Assembly (NCBI RefSeq): GCF_900114215.1
Contig: NZ_FOSG01000005.1
Location: forward strand, 1 to 64,000
Direction of reading: 5' to 3'
Source of the DNA: Streptomyces mangrovi
GTDB lineage: Bacteria; Actinomycetota; Actinomycetes; Streptomycetales; Streptomycetaceae
Length of the DNA: 64,000 nucleotides
Under the pieces are notes generated by a model, which was not told the DNA's origin, did not search any database, and saw nothing but the letters and a program-made list of their open reading frames with translations. Numbering within the stretch: the first letter of the stretch is position 1; the number at the start of each line of letters is the position of its first letter. Made by a program: the position numbers and the translations under genes. This document shows, piece after piece, positions 8,058 through 16,981 of the stretch.

Positions 8058-9638
8058 CTAGCGGCCGGCCTGGAGCGCGCCCCAGGTGCCGCTGCCGACG
8101 ATGCCGTCCACGGTCAGGCCGCGGCTGCTCTGGTAGTCGCGCACGGCGGTCTCGGTGTTCGGGCCGAAGGCGCCGTCGATGCCCACGGTGCGGCCGAGCG
8201 CGGCGGTCAGGGAGCGCTGCAGCCGCTCCACGTCCGCGCCCGAACTCCCCCGCCTCAGGACGGGCTTGGTGCCGGCCGACAGCAGGGCGGTCCAGGTGCG
8301 GGCGCCCACGACGCCGTCGGCGGTCAGGGAGCGGCTGCTCTGGAAGGCCCGCACCGCGCTCTCGGTGCCGGAGCCGAAGACGCCGTCCACCGCGCCGGCG
8401 TCGAAGCCCCTGTCGTTCAGCAACTGCTGGGCCGCCTTCACCTGGGCGCCGGTCGAGCCGCTGCGCAGGGTGCTGTAGGAGGTGAAGTTCAGCTGGACGG
8501 GGGCGGTGGCGTCACCGTCGCGGACCAGCTGCATGTAGTAGGTCCAGTTCCAGTTGGGGCCGGGGTCGGTGTGGTCGTTGCCCGGCACCTCGACGTGGCC
8601 GACGATGTGCGAGCGGTCCTTGGGGATGCCGTGGCGGTCGCACAGGTGGCGGGTCAGGGCGGCCGAGGAGCGGTACATGGCGTCGGTGAACCAGGAGGGG
8701 TTGTCGACGTAGCCCTCGTGCTCCAGGCCGATGGAGTAGGGGTTGCCGGACCTGGCGTGCCAGGCGGTGTCGCGGTCGCGGACCATCTGTGTGACCTCGC
8801 CGTCCGAGGAGCGGATCACGTAGTGGGCGCTGACGTTGGAGCTGGGGTTCTGGAACCAGCTGATCGAGCCGGCGTAGGAGCCCTGGGTGACATGGACGAC
8901 CACATGGGTGATCGACGACGAGCGGCCGGAGGTGTAGTTGCTGGAGTGCGCCGCCACCCACCTCGCGGGCGGGTAGTCGGCGCTCAGCGTCCCCGCCTCG
9001 GACGAGGCGCCCAGCGGCCGGACCTTCGCGTAGCGGCCGCGCTCCGGCTCGGTCTCCCTCGGCCGTACGGTGACCCGTTCGCCGGCCGGGGTCAGGGCGC
9101 TGAAGCCGTCCTCCAGGAAGTCGTAGACGGTGTCGGCGTACAGCCGGGCGGTGCGCTCGTCGTCCGCGCCGCCGTAGCGGGCCACCACCGGGTACCAGGC
9201 GTCCGCGTCGCGGCGTTCGGCGGCGTCCAGGCCCAGCTCGTCGGCGTAGGAGCGCAGGACGGCGGCGCCGCCGAGGATGTTGGCGGCGGTGTCCTTCCTG
9301 AGGTCGGCGGCCGGCTCGCCGGTCAGCGCGGCGGCCTTCTCCAGGGTGCGGCGTTCGGGGTTGCTGACCAGGTGCATCACGCCGTAGCCGCCCGCGTGGC
9401 TGGGTTCGCCGCCGTGGCCGTCGAGGTGGGTCTCCCCGTAGCCCACCGCGACCAGCAGGTCGCGCGGGACCTGGAACTCGTCGGCCGCCCGCTCGAAGGC
9501 CCGGTTCACCGGGGCGCGCGGGTCCGGTTCGGCGGGGGCGGCGTTCGCGGGCTGGCCGGTGGCGATCAGCGCCGCGGCGGCCGCGGTGGCGAGCACGGAT
9601 GTGCCCGCCCGTCTCCAGGTGGTGAGGCGTCGGAACAT
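8058..9638 (-). CDS. Secreted N-acetylmuramoyl-L-alanine amidase with two peptidoglycan-binding domains
   Basis: Cleaves the amide bond between MurNAc and the stem peptide of peptidoglycan outside the cell. The 526 residues comprise a signal peptide (RRLTTWRRAG, a hydrophobic Ala-rich core, cleavage near NAAPAEP at about residue 33), a helical N-terminal region (about 40-170), an Amidase_2 domain (about 235-385) and two C-terminal PG_binding_1 repeats (about 390-455 and 460-526). In the amidase domain ITHVVVHVTQG supplies the first zinc His, and IVGHVEVPGNDHTDPGPNW holds the conserved His/Asp region. Each binding repeat ends in a G-V-V-G or G-I-V-G-x-x-TW motif. The start has GGGAGGAAG. The N-terminal region resembles lysozyme-like or transglycosylase-like helical folds (VGYGETHLDGHGGEPSHAGGYG) but lacks certain catalytic identification. 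Confidence 0.9.
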   Translation of the reverse strand: MFRRLTTWRRAGTSVLATAAAAALIATGQPANAAPAEPDPRAPVNRAFERAADEFQVPRDLLVAVGYGETHLDGHGGEPSHAGGYGVMHLVSNPERRTLEKAAALTGEPAADLRKDTAANILGGAAVLRSYADELGLDAAERRDADAWYPVVARYGGADDERTARLYADTVYDFLEDGFSALTPAGERVTVRPRETEPERGRYAKVRPLGASSEAGTLSADYPPARWVAAHSSNYTSGRSSSITHVVVHVTQGSYAGSISWFQNPSSNVSAHYVIRSSDGEVTQMVRDRDTAWHARSGNPYSIGLEHEGYVDNPSWFTDAMYRSSAALTRHLCDRHGIPKDRSHIVGHVEVPGNDHTDPGPNWNWTYYMQLVRDGDATAPVQLNFTSYSTLRSGSTGAQVKAAQQLLNDRGFDAGAVDGVFGSGTESAVRAFQSSRSLTADGVVGARTWTALLSAGTKPVLRRGSSGADVERLQRSLTAALGRTVGIDGAFGPNTETAVRDYQSSRGLTVDGIVGSGTWGALQAGR

Positions 9639-10109
9639 TCTTCCTCCCGGTCAGCCATGCGCGTGGGGGGGGTGAGCGTCTGCCGCTCGCTCACGCCTGT
9701 GGTCGGAAGGAATTCCTATCCTGAAAGACATGTACACGTCAACAATTTCCCGGATTTCCCCGGTGATTCCCGTCCACCGCGGACAGGAATTCCGCACAGG
9801 GCCCCGGAAAAGCCCGGAAAAGGCCCGAAAAGCAGCATCCGGCCGCCCGGACGGCAGCCGCCGCCTGCGCGGACGGCCCCCGGCGCGACCGTCCCCGCGC
9901 CGGGGGTATTCGCGCCCCCGCAGAGACTGGCGGATCCGTGCTACGCGCGTCAACGAAATGCGCCGGGGACCATGGGAGTTCTTTGGTGTGAACCATTGGA
10001 AAGGGCTGCGGAACGGACGGGAGAACCGCGCCGGAACATCCCGTCGCGCGCCACGGCCGGGATCGCCGGTGTGATCCCGCTCCCACCTGCGGCCCGGCCG
10101 GAACCGCGC
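9639..10109. other. Non-coding stretch upstream of the cobalamin riboswitch and of the amidase
   Basis: No gene is supported here. A 114-codon frame at 9730-10074 lacks Streptomyces codon bias and a clear ribosome site. A short AT-richer part around 9712-9765 probably carries the divergent promoters for the amidase (minus) and the riboswitch transcript (plus). Confidence 0.6.
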
Positions 10110-10245
10110 CCGTTAGAGTGAGGCGCGAAACGTCCTGTGCCCGAGTGGGGGAAGCCGGTGCGAATCCGGCGCTGACCCGCAACCGTGAGCGGGCGGACAC
10201 CGACCCGTCCGCCGTACAGCCGGAGCACCCGTCCGGGCACACAAG
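10110..10245 (+). ncRNA. Cobalamin (AdoCbl) riboswitch
   Basis: The core reads GGGGGAAGCCGGTGCGAATC at 10147-10166, continues with CGGCGCTGACCCGCAACCGT, and later has a B12-box-like GCCGGAGCACCC near 10219-10230. These are the conserved landmarks of cobalamin riboswitches. It sits about 150 nt upstream of the first gene of the ECF transporter operon. A GC hairpin near 10259-10277 may be part of the expression platform. Expected effect: high cobalamin represses the operon. Confidence 0.93.
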
Positions 10246-10391
10246 GCTCCCGGAGCCGTCCCCGCCGCACGGCGGGGCGCGGCCCCGGCACCGGCACCGT
10301 CGAGGAATGCGGAGCCGAGCCCGGTGTGCCCCGTGCGGTGAGCGCGGCCGGCCGTCCGTGCACGGCTGCGCCACGAGAAAGGCACCCGCCC

Positions 10392-11720
10392 ATGTCCCTG
10401 CGCCGCACCGCCGCGGCCCTGGCCGCCTCCACCGTGCTCTGCGCGGTCGCGGCCCCCGTCGCCGCCGCCGACGAGTCGCCGTCCGCGCAGGCCCCGGCGC
10501 AGCGGGACCTGCCCTCCGGGCTGTACGGGAAGGACGACCCGCAGTACGACGGCGTGTGGCGCCAGTCGACGGCCCTGCTGGCCCAGGACGCGGTCGGGGT
10601 GAAGCCCGCGTCCAAGGCCGTGTCGTGGCTGACCGGCCAGCAGTGCGAGGACGGCTCCTTCGCCTCCTACCGCCCCGACCCCACCGAGGCGTGCACCGCC
10701 AAGACGGTGGCCGACGTCAACGCCACGGCCGCCGCCGTCCAGGCGCTGGCCGCCCTCGGCGGCCACGGCGAGCGGGTGGAGCGGGCCGTGAAGTGGCTGC
10801 GGCTGGTCCAGAACGACGACGGCGGCTGGGGCTTCAACCCCGGCAGCCCCAGCGACGCCAACTCCGTCTCCGTCGTGATCGGCGCCCTGGACGCCGCGGG
10901 CGAGGACCCGGCCAAGGCGCTCTCGGCCAAGGGCGAGAAGTCCCCCTACGACTCCCTCCTCGGCTTCCAGCTCGGCTGCGACGCCGAGGAGGACGAGCGC
11001 GGCGCCTTCGCCTACCAGCCCGACGAGAAGGGCCGCCTCGCCGCGAACGACGACGCCACGGCCGCCGCCGTGCTGGCCGCCCGCGGCGCGGGCCCGGCCA
11101 CCGGGCCGGGCGGCGAGGACGGCGAGGACGGCGGCGGTGAGGACCGCGGCGCCGCGAAGGCCCTGGAGTGCGACAAGGGCGGCGAGGACGGCGCGGAGCG
11201 CACTCCGGCCGAGGCCGCCGACGCCGGCGCCGCGTATCTGACGCGGGTGCTGGGGGCGGGCGGCGGACATCTGAAGTCCGCCATGCCCGGCGCCGAGGAG
11301 CAGCCGGACTACGGCAACACCGCCGACGCCGTGATCGCCCTGGCCGCGGGCGGCCACCGCGACGCCGCCGCCAAGTCCCTGACCTGGCTGGAGGAGAACC
11401 TCGGCTCCTGGGACAAGGCCACCACCAGCCCGGCCGCCCTGGGCCAGCTCGTGCTGGCCGCCCGCGCCGCGGGCGGCGACCCGGCCGACTTCGGCGGGGT
11501 GAACCTGGTCGAGCGGTTGAACGCCACCGGCCCGGCCCCGGTGCACGTCCCCTCCGGCACGAACGGCGGCGAGGACGGCGGCGAGGACGGCGGCCGTCAG
11601 GGTGCCGCCAAGGACGACGACGACGGCTCGCCGGTGATGTGGTCCCTCATCGGCGCGGGCCTGGCCGCCGGAGCGGGCGCCGGCTTCCTGATCAGCATGC
11701 GCAAGAGGCGGGCGCGGTGA
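10392..11720 (+). CDS. Exported, membrane-anchored transcobalamin-like alpha-barrel protein
   Basis: Probable extracellular cobalamin-capturing protein. The 442 residues have a Sec signal peptide (MSLRRTAAALAAS to about residue 26, AAADES) and repeated prenyltransferase/terpenoid-cyclase-like alpha-alpha units (about 60-380) with W-L and D-x-N-A-T-A-A-A-V-Q-A-L, DGGWGF and YGNTADAVIAL motifs. An Asp/Gly-rich linker, a single C-terminal membrane helix (MWSLIGAGLAAGAGAGFL) and a basic RKRRAR tail complete it. The same barrel fold is used by animal intrinsic factor and transcobalamin. Cys pairs in the repeats could form disulfides. Its position as first gene behind a cobalamin riboswitch supports a B12 role, but ligand binding is inferred. 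The stop overlaps the next GTG (GTGA). Confidence 0.8.
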   Translation: MSLRRTAAALAASTVLCAVAAPVAAADESPSAQAPAQRDLPSGLYGKDDPQYDGVWRQSTALLAQDAVGVKPASKAVSWLTGQQCEDGSFASYRPDPTEACTAKTVADVNATAAAVQALAALGGHGERVERAVKWLRLVQNDDGGWGFNPGSPSDANSVSVVIGALDAAGEDPAKALSAKGEKSPYDSLLGFQLGCDAEEDERGAFAYQPDEKGRLAANDDATAAAVLAARGAGPATGPGGEDGEDGGGEDRGAAKALECDKGGEDGAERTPAEAADAGAAYLTRVLGAGGGHLKSAMPGAEEQPDYGNTADAVIALAAGGHRDAAAKSLTWLEENLGSWDKATTSPAALGQLVLAARAAGGDPADFGGVNLVERLNATGPAPVHVPSGTNGGEDGGEDGGRQGAAKDDDDGSPVMWSLIGAGLAAGAGAGFLISMRKRRAR

Positions 11721-12433
11721 CCGCGCCGCGCACCGTGCTCGCCGGCGTGGTCACCGCCGTGCTCGCGGGTCTGTTCACCGCCGTGCTGTCGGCGGTGGGC
11801 ACCGCCCCCGCGCACGCCGCCGGCTACCGCTACTGGTCCTTCTGGGAACGCGACGGCGGCCAGTGGACGTACGCCACCCAGGGGCCGGGCACGCTGCGGC
11901 CCGAGGACGGCGACGTGCTGGGCTTCCGGTTCGCCGTCAGCGAGGACTCCGCCGAGGCCGACGAGCCCCGCGGAGCCGGCGACTTCGAGGAGATCTGCGG
12001 CGGCACCGAGGCCGGGGAGGGGGACAAGCGGATCGCGCTGAGCATCGACTTCGGCACCCGGGCCGACGCGCCCGAGGGGGAGAAGCCGCCCCCGGGCCGC
12101 ACCGAGTGCGCGCGCGTGCCCGAGGACGGGACGGCCGCCGAAGCGCTGGCCGCCGTGCTGAAACCGCTGCGGTACAACTCCGACTCGCTGCTGTGCGCCA
12201 TCGCCGGCTATCCGCGCACCGGCTGCGGTGAGCAGGTCTCCGACTCCGCGGCACGGACGGCCGGCGCCTCCGGTGGCTCCGAGGACTCGGCCGCTCCCGG
12301 GGACACCGGTACATCCGCGGACACCGCCCCGGAGGACGGCGGCGGCCCCTCCGCCGGGCTGATCGGGGGTGGTGCCGTCGTCGCCGTGCTCGCCGCCGCG
12401 GCCGTCTGGCAGGCCCGCCGGCGCCGGTCATGA
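11717..12433 (+). CDS. Exported protein of the cobalamin-regulated operon (SCO2322-like)
   Basis: Unknown function. The 238 residues have a hydrophobic N-terminal signal (VLAGVVTAVLAGLFTAV, Ala-x-Ala near residue 35), a compact extracellular domain beginning GYRYWSFWERDGGQWTYATQ and containing four Cys (EEICGGT, RTECARV, SLLCAIA, RTGCGEQ) that may form two disulfides, a Ser/Thr/Gly-rich linker, and a C-terminal transmembrane helix followed by RRRRS. The GTG start overlaps the previous stop and the stop overlaps the next ATG. It is conserved beside this ECF system in streptomycetes as far as I recall. It is probably an accessory of the capture protein. Confidence 0.75.
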   Translation: MTAPRTVLAGVVTAVLAGLFTAVLSAVGTAPAHAAGYRYWSFWERDGGQWTYATQGPGTLRPEDGDVLGFRFAVSEDSAEADEPRGAGDFEEICGGTEAGEGDKRIALSIDFGTRADAPEGEKPPPGRTECARVPEDGTAAEALAAVLKPLRYNSDSLLCAIAGYPRTGCGEQVSDSAARTAGASGGSEDSAAPGDTGTSADTAPEDGGGPSAGLIGGGAVVAVLAAAAVWQARRRRS

Positions 12434-13620
12434 CCCCCCGGCAGCCCCTGTCGGCCCTGCGCGTCCTGCGCGCCCCGCGTGCGACGCGCTCCAACGCGCT
12501 GCACGCGGGCGCCTGGTGGCTGTGGGCGCTGGGGCTGGCCACCGCCGCCTCCCGCACCACCAACCCACTGCTGCTGGCCCTGATCATCGCCGTCACGGCA
12601 TACGTCGTCGCGGCCCGCCGCACCGACGCGCCCTGGGCCCGCGGCTACGGCGCCTTCCTCAAGATCGCCCTGGCGGTGCTGGTGATCCGGCTGTTCTTCG
12701 CCGTCTTCCTCGGCTCCCCGATCCCCGGCACCACCGTGCTGTTCACCCTCCCCGAGGTGCCGCTGCCCGACTGGGCCCAGGGCGTGCGCATCGGCGGCCG
12801 GGTCACGGCCGAGGGGCTGGTGTTCGCGCTGCGCGACGGGCTGAAGCTGGCCACCATGCTGGTGTGCGTCGGCGCGGCCAACGCCCTGGCCAGCCCCGCC
12901 CGGCTGCTCAAGTCCCTGCCCGCCGCGCTGTACGAGGCGGGGATGGCCGTGGTCGTGGCGATGACGTTCGCCCCCCATCTGATCGCCGACGTCCGCCGGC
13001 TGCGGGCCGCCCGCCGGCTGCGCGGCCGCGACGACAAGGGCATCAGGGCGGTGCTGCGGATCGGGCTGCCGGTCCTGGAGGGCGCGCTGGAGCGCTCGGT
13101 GGCGCTGGCCGCCTCGATGGACGCGCGCGGCTACGGCCGCACCGCGCGGGTACCACCCGCCGTGCGCCGCACCACCGCCGCCCTCACCCTGGGCGGACTG
13201 CTGGGCGTGTGCGCCGGTACGTACGGGCTGCTGGCCGCCCAGGGCGCGGCTCTGGGGCTGCCGGTGCTGCTGCTCGGGCTGGCCGCCGCGCTCGGCGGGC
13301 TGTGGCTGGGCGGGCGCCGCGCGGTGCGCAGCCGCTACCGGCCCGACCGCTGGGGAACGCGCGCCTGGCTGGTGTCGGCGTCCGGCGCGGCGGTCGGCGC
13401 GGCCGTGGCCTGGGCCGCCTCCCGCCTCCCGGAGGCCCTCGACCCGCCCCCGGTGCCGCTGACCGCGCCCGAGCTGCCGCTGTGGCCCGCCGCGGCCGTA
13501 CTGGCCGGGCTGCTCCCGGCCTTCGTCGCCCCCGTACCCGCCCCCCGAACCGAAACCGACGCCGGGTCCGTCTCCCGCACCGGGCAGACCCCGCCGGCGA
13601 AGGAGACGACCCGCGCATGA
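12430..13620 (+). CDS. ECF transporter T component (EcfT/CbiQ family)
   Basis: Energy-coupling membrane protein that links the ATPases to the substrate-binding S component. The 396 residues have several hydrophobic segments (about 35-75, 80-110, 130-165, 245-285, 320-375). Diagnostic of EcfT is the pair of Ala-Arg coupling motifs after the fourth helix, seen here as RAARRLRGRDDKG and SMDARGYGRTAR (about residues 195-240), which dock into the ATPase grooves. It is longer than typical EcfT because of a C-terminal hydrophobic extension and a Pro-rich tail. ATGA overlaps are present on both sides. Confidence 0.85.
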   Translation: MTPRQPLSALRVLRAPRATRSNALHAGAWWLWALGLATAASRTTNPLLLALIIAVTAYVVAARRTDAPWARGYGAFLKIALAVLVIRLFFAVFLGSPIPGTTVLFTLPEVPLPDWAQGVRIGGRVTAEGLVFALRDGLKLATMLVCVGAANALASPARLLKSLPAALYEAGMAVVVAMTFAPHLIADVRRLRAARRLRGRDDKGIRAVLRIGLPVLEGALERSVALAASMDARGYGRTARVPPAVRRTTAALTLGGLLGVCAGTYGLLAAQGAALGLPVLLLGLAAALGGLWLGGRRAVRSRYRPDRWGTRAWLVSASGAAVGAAVAWAASRLPEALDPPPVPLTAPELPLWPAAAVLAGLLPAFVAPVPAPRTETDAGSVSRTGQTPPAKETTRA

Positions 13621-15284
13621 TCCGCTTCGACCAGGTCTCCGTCACCTACGGGGACGGCGCCGCCCCCGTCGTGCACGGGGTGGACCTCACCGTGCCCGAG
13701 GGCGAGCTGGTGCTCGTCGTCGGCCCGTCCGGCGTGGGCAAGTCCACACTGCTGGGCACCGTGTCCGGGCTGGTACCGCACTTCACCGGCGGCACCCTGC
13801 ACGGCCGGGTGACCGTGGACGGCCGCGACACCCGCGAGCACCGGCCGCGCGAACTGGCCGACGTGGTCGGCACCGTGGGCCAGGACCCGCTCGCCCACTT
13901 CGTCACCGACACCGTCGAGGACGAACTCGCCTACGGCATGGAGTGCCTGGGCCTGCCGCCGGACACCATGCGCCGCCGTGTCGAGGAGACCCTGGACCTG
14001 CTGGGCCTGGCCGATCTGCGCGACCGCCCCGTCGCCGCCCTCTCCGGCGGGCAGATGCAGCGCGTCGCCATCGGTTCGGTGCTGACCACCCACCCGAAGG
14101 TGCTGGTGCTGGACGAGCCGACCTCCGCGCTCGACCCGGCCGCCGCCGAGGAGGTGCTGGCCGTCCTCCAGCGGCTGGTACACGACCTGGGCACCACCGT
14201 GCTGATGGCCGAACACCGCCTGGAGCGCGTGGTGCAGTACGCGGACCAGGTGCTGCTGCTGCCGGCGCCCGGCGCCGCGCCGGTGCTGGGCGAGCCGGCC
14301 GAGGTGATGGCGCTCTCCCCGGTCCGTCCGCCCGTCGTCGCCCTGGGGCGGCTGGCCGGCTGGTCCCCGCTGCCGCTGTCGGTGCGGGACGCGCGCCGCA
14401 GGGCGGCCGGGCTGCGGGAGCGGCTGGACGCGCTGGAGCCGCCCGCCGAACGCGACGGGTCCGGCGGGTCCGGCGGGTCCGGCTCGCCGGGCGGGGCCGG
14501 CGGCGAACCGCTGGCCGAGGTCTCCTCGTTGACCGTGCGCCGCGGCCGGATCACCGCCCTGGAGGAGGTGGACCTGACGGTGCGGCCGGGCGAGACGATC
14601 GCCCTGATGGGCCGCAACGGCGCGGGCAAGTCCACCCTGCTGAACACCCTGGTCGGCATGTACGAGCCCGCGCGCGGCACGGTGCGCCTGGGCGGCGCGT
14701 CCGGCGCCGTGCCGCACCGCACCCGGCCCTCCGAACTGCTGCGCCGCGTCGGCCTGGTGCCGCAGGACCCGCGCGACCTGCTGTACGCGGACACCGTCGC
14801 CGCCGAGTGCGCCGGCGCGGACCGCGACGCGGACGCCGAGCCCGGCACCTGCCGCGCCCTGGTCTCCACCCTGCTGCCGGACGTCCACGACGACACCCAT
14901 CCGCGCGATCTGTCCGAGGGCCAGCGCCTGGCCCTGGCGCTCGCCGTCGTCCTCACCGCGGCCCCTCCCCTGCTGCTCCTGGACGAGCCGACGCGCGGTC
15001 TGGACTACGCGGCCAAGGAGCGGCTGACGGGTGTGCTGCGCGCGCTGGCGGACGACGGCCACGCCGTCGTCCTGGCCACCCACGACGTGGAGCTCGCCGC
15101 CGAACTCGCCCGCCGGGTGGTGATCCTGGCCGACGGCGAGATCGTCGCGGACGGTCCGAGTACCGAGGTCGTCACCTCCTCCCCCGCCTTCGCCCCGCAG
15201 ACCGCGAAGATCCTCGCCCCCCGGCGCTGGCTCACGGTCGGCCAGGTGCGGACGGCCCTGGAGGAAGCGGGGGTGAGCGTGTGA
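13617..15284 (+). CDS. ECF transporter fused A-A' ATPase
   Basis: Drives vitamin uptake with the T and S components. The 555 residues contain two complete ABC ATPase domains in one chain. Domain 1 (about 1-235) has Walker A GPSGVGKST, signature LSGGQMQR and Walker B VLVLDEPTSALD. Domain 2 (about 300-530) has GRNGAGKST, a diverged signature LSEGQRLAL and LLLLDEPTRGLD. A Gly/Ser-rich linker (SGGSGGSG) joins them. In many bacteria these are two proteins, EcfA and EcfA'. Start ATG 13617 overlaps the EcfT stop. It is translationally coupled to the next gene by GTGA. Confidence 0.9.
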   Translation: MIRFDQVSVTYGDGAAPVVHGVDLTVPEGELVLVVGPSGVGKSTLLGTVSGLVPHFTGGTLHGRVTVDGRDTREHRPRELADVVGTVGQDPLAHFVTDTVEDELAYGMECLGLPPDTMRRRVEETLDLLGLADLRDRPVAALSGGQMQRVAIGSVLTTHPKVLVLDEPTSALDPAAAEEVLAVLQRLVHDLGTTVLMAEHRLERVVQYADQVLLLPAPGAAPVLGEPAEVMALSPVRPPVVALGRLAGWSPLPLSVRDARRRAAGLRERLDALEPPAERDGSGGSGGSGSPGGAGGEPLAEVSSLTVRRGRITALEEVDLTVRPGETIALMGRNGAGKSTLLNTLVGMYEPARGTVRLGGASGAVPHRTRPSELLRRVGLVPQDPRDLLYADTVAAECAGADRDADAEPGTCRALVSTLLPDVHDDTHPRDLSEGQRLALALAVVLTAAPPLLLLDEPTRGLDYAAKERLTGVLRALADDGHAVVLATHDVELAAELARRVVILADGEIVADGPSTEVVTSSPAFAPQTAKILAPRRWLTVGQVRTALEEAGVSV

Positions 15285-16207
15285 CCGGCGCCCCGGAGAC
15301 TCCCGGCACCCCCGGCGCCCCCGGCTCCGGACGGAGCGAACAGGCCGGACGGAGCGAACAGGCCGACCGCCAGGTGCGCGCCGTACGGATCGGACCGCGC
15401 TCCGCCGCGGCCCTGGGCATCGTCTCGGCCATCGGCGTGGCGGCCTTCGGCTGGCCGCTGCTGGCCGACTCCGCCTCCGGACTGGCCCACTCCGGGGACG
15501 CGCCCTGGCTGTTCGCCGCGCTGCTGCCGCTGCTGCTGGCCGTGGCGGTGGCGGCCGTGGCCGACACCGGGCTGGACGCCAAGGCCGTGGCGATGCTCGG
15601 CGTGCTGGCCGCCGCCGGGGCCGCGCTGCGCCCGCTGGGCGCGGGCACGGCGGGCCTGGAGCCGATGTTCTTCCTGATGGTGCTCTCCGGCCGGGTGCTG
15701 GGGCCGGGCTTCGGCTTCGTCCTGGGCGCGGTGTCGATGTTCGCCTCGGCTCTGCTGACCGGCGGGGTCGGGCCGTGGCTGCCGTTCCAGATGCTGTCGA
15801 TGGGCTGGGTGGCGATGGGCGCGGGCCTGCTGCCCGGCCCCCACAGTCTGCGCGGGCGGCGGGAACTGGCGCTGCTCGCCGCGTACGGGGCCGTCGCCTC
15901 GGTGCTGTACGGCGTGGTGATGAACCTCCAGGGCTGGCCGTTCATCAGCGGACTGGCCAGCGGGATCTCCCATGTGCCCGGGGATCCGCTGGAGGTGAAG
16001 CTGGCCAAGTTCGCCGCCTACGTCCTGGCCACCTCCCTCGGCTGGGACCTGCCGCGCGCCCTGCTGACCGTGGTGCTCACCCTCACCGTGGGCGGCACGG
16101 TGCTACGGGCGCTGCGCCGCGCCACACGGCGGGCGGCGTTCGACGCGCCGGCGTCCTTCACCGGGGCCCCGTTTGCGCGGAGCGAGGGCGGCAACGCGGA
16201 GAGTTGA
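15281..16207 (+). CDS. ECF transporter S component, putative cobalamin/corrinoid specific
   Basis: Integral membrane substrate-binding subunit. The 308 residues have a Pro/Gly-rich cytoplasmic N-terminus (about 1-40, including an 18-bp direct duplication encoding G-R-S-E-Q-A), then six or so hydrophobic segments. The segment around residues 125-180 (MFFLMVLSGRVLGPGFGFVLGAVSMFASALLTGGVGPWLPFQM) is typical of ECF-transporter S proteins: a glycine-rich turn followed by a GGxGPWxPFQM-type motif. Specificity for cobalamin is inferred only from the riboswitch and the neighbouring capture protein. GTG 15281 overlaps the stop of the ATPase gene. Confidence 0.82.
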   Translation: MTGAPETPGTPGAPGSGRSEQAGRSEQADRQVRAVRIGPRSAAALGIVSAIGVAAFGWPLLADSASGLAHSGDAPWLFAALLPLLLAVAVAAVADTGLDAKAVAMLGVLAAAGAALRPLGAGTAGLEPMFFLMVLSGRVLGPGFGFVLGAVSMFASALLTGGVGPWLPFQMLSMGWVAMGAGLLPGPHSLRGRRELALLAAYGAVASVLYGVVMNLQGWPFISGLASGISHVPGDPLEVKLAKFAAYVLATSLGWDLPRALLTVVLTLTVGGTVLRALRRATRRAAFDAPASFTGAPFARSEGGNAES

Positions 16208-16243
16208 CAGCCCGAGCAAGGGGACACTCGTGGAAGGCGAGCC

Positions 16244-16981
16244 ATGTCCACAGGTTTGATCATCACGTTGATCGTGGCGGCGGTCGTCGTCCTCGCGATC
16301 GCCGCGTTCCTCGCCAGGCGCGGCGGCGGACCGCACTCCGTCAAGCGGCGGTTCGGCCCGGAGTACGAGCGGACCGTCGCCCAGCACAACGGCGACACCA
16401 AGGCCGCCGAGCGGGAGCTGAGTGAGCGGCTCCGGCGCCACGGCGAACTGCGGGCGAAGCCGCTGAGCCCGCGGGAGCGCGAGGAGTACGCGGCCCAGTG
16501 GGCCACCGTGCAGGAACGATTCGTCGACGCGCCGGTGGAGGCGGTCGTCTCCGCCGACCGGCTGCTGAGTCGGCTGGCCGAGGCGCGCGGCTTCCCCGGC
16601 GACGGGTACGACGAGCAGGTCTCCGCGCTCTCCGTGCACCACCCCCGGCGCGTCCAGGGCTACCGCGAGGTGCACGCCGTGGCCGTGCTGGCCCGCGAGG
16701 GCCAGGCCGACACCGAGCGGCTGCGCGAGGCGCTGGTGCACGCCCGCGCACTGTACGAGGACCTGATGGAGCAGTCCGCGCACGACTCCCACGGCGGCGG
16801 GCGGCCGCACGAGCAGGATTACGAGCACAGCCGCGAACACGACCGTGACCGCGAGCACGACCGCGCCCACGACCGCGCGCACGCCGACGGCTCCGGATCG
16901 CGGGGCCACGGCCGTCTCTCCGAGCGGCTGCACCTGCCCGGAGCGGTGCGCCGCCACGACACCTCCGGAGGCAGGGCATGA
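16244..16981 (+). CDS. Single-span membrane protein with His/Asp-rich tail, function unknown
   Basis: 245 residues. A single N-terminal membrane helix (LIITLIVAAVVVLAIAAFLA) is followed by RRGGG, then a soluble helical domain (about 30-180) with GPEYERTV, LSPREREEYAAQW and RFVDAPVEAVVSADRLL. The last 60 residues are rich in His, Asp and Arg (repeated E/D-H-D-R) and might bind metal. It begins 36 bp after the ECF S gene, so it may be part of the cobalamin operon, although its motifs also occur in general Streptomyces stress-type proteins. It overlaps the following gene by ATGA. Confidence 0.7.
   Translation: MSTGLIITLIVAAVVVLAIAAFLARRGGGPHSVKRRFGPEYERTVAQHNGDTKAAERELSERLRRHGELRAKPLSPREREEYAAQWATVQERFVDAPVEAVVSADRLLSRLAEARGFPGDGYDEQVSALSVHHPRRVQGYREVHAVAVLAREGQADTERLREALVHARALYEDLMEQSAHDSHGGGRPHEQDYEHSREHDRDREHDRAHDRAHADGSGSRGHGRLSERLHLPGAVRRHDTSGGRA

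Noticed and set aside
9730..10074. Possible small gene between the amidase and the cobalamin riboswitch
   Set aside because: No ribosome site, an Arg/Pro/Gly-rich translation without a family, and placement in a promoter/leader region.
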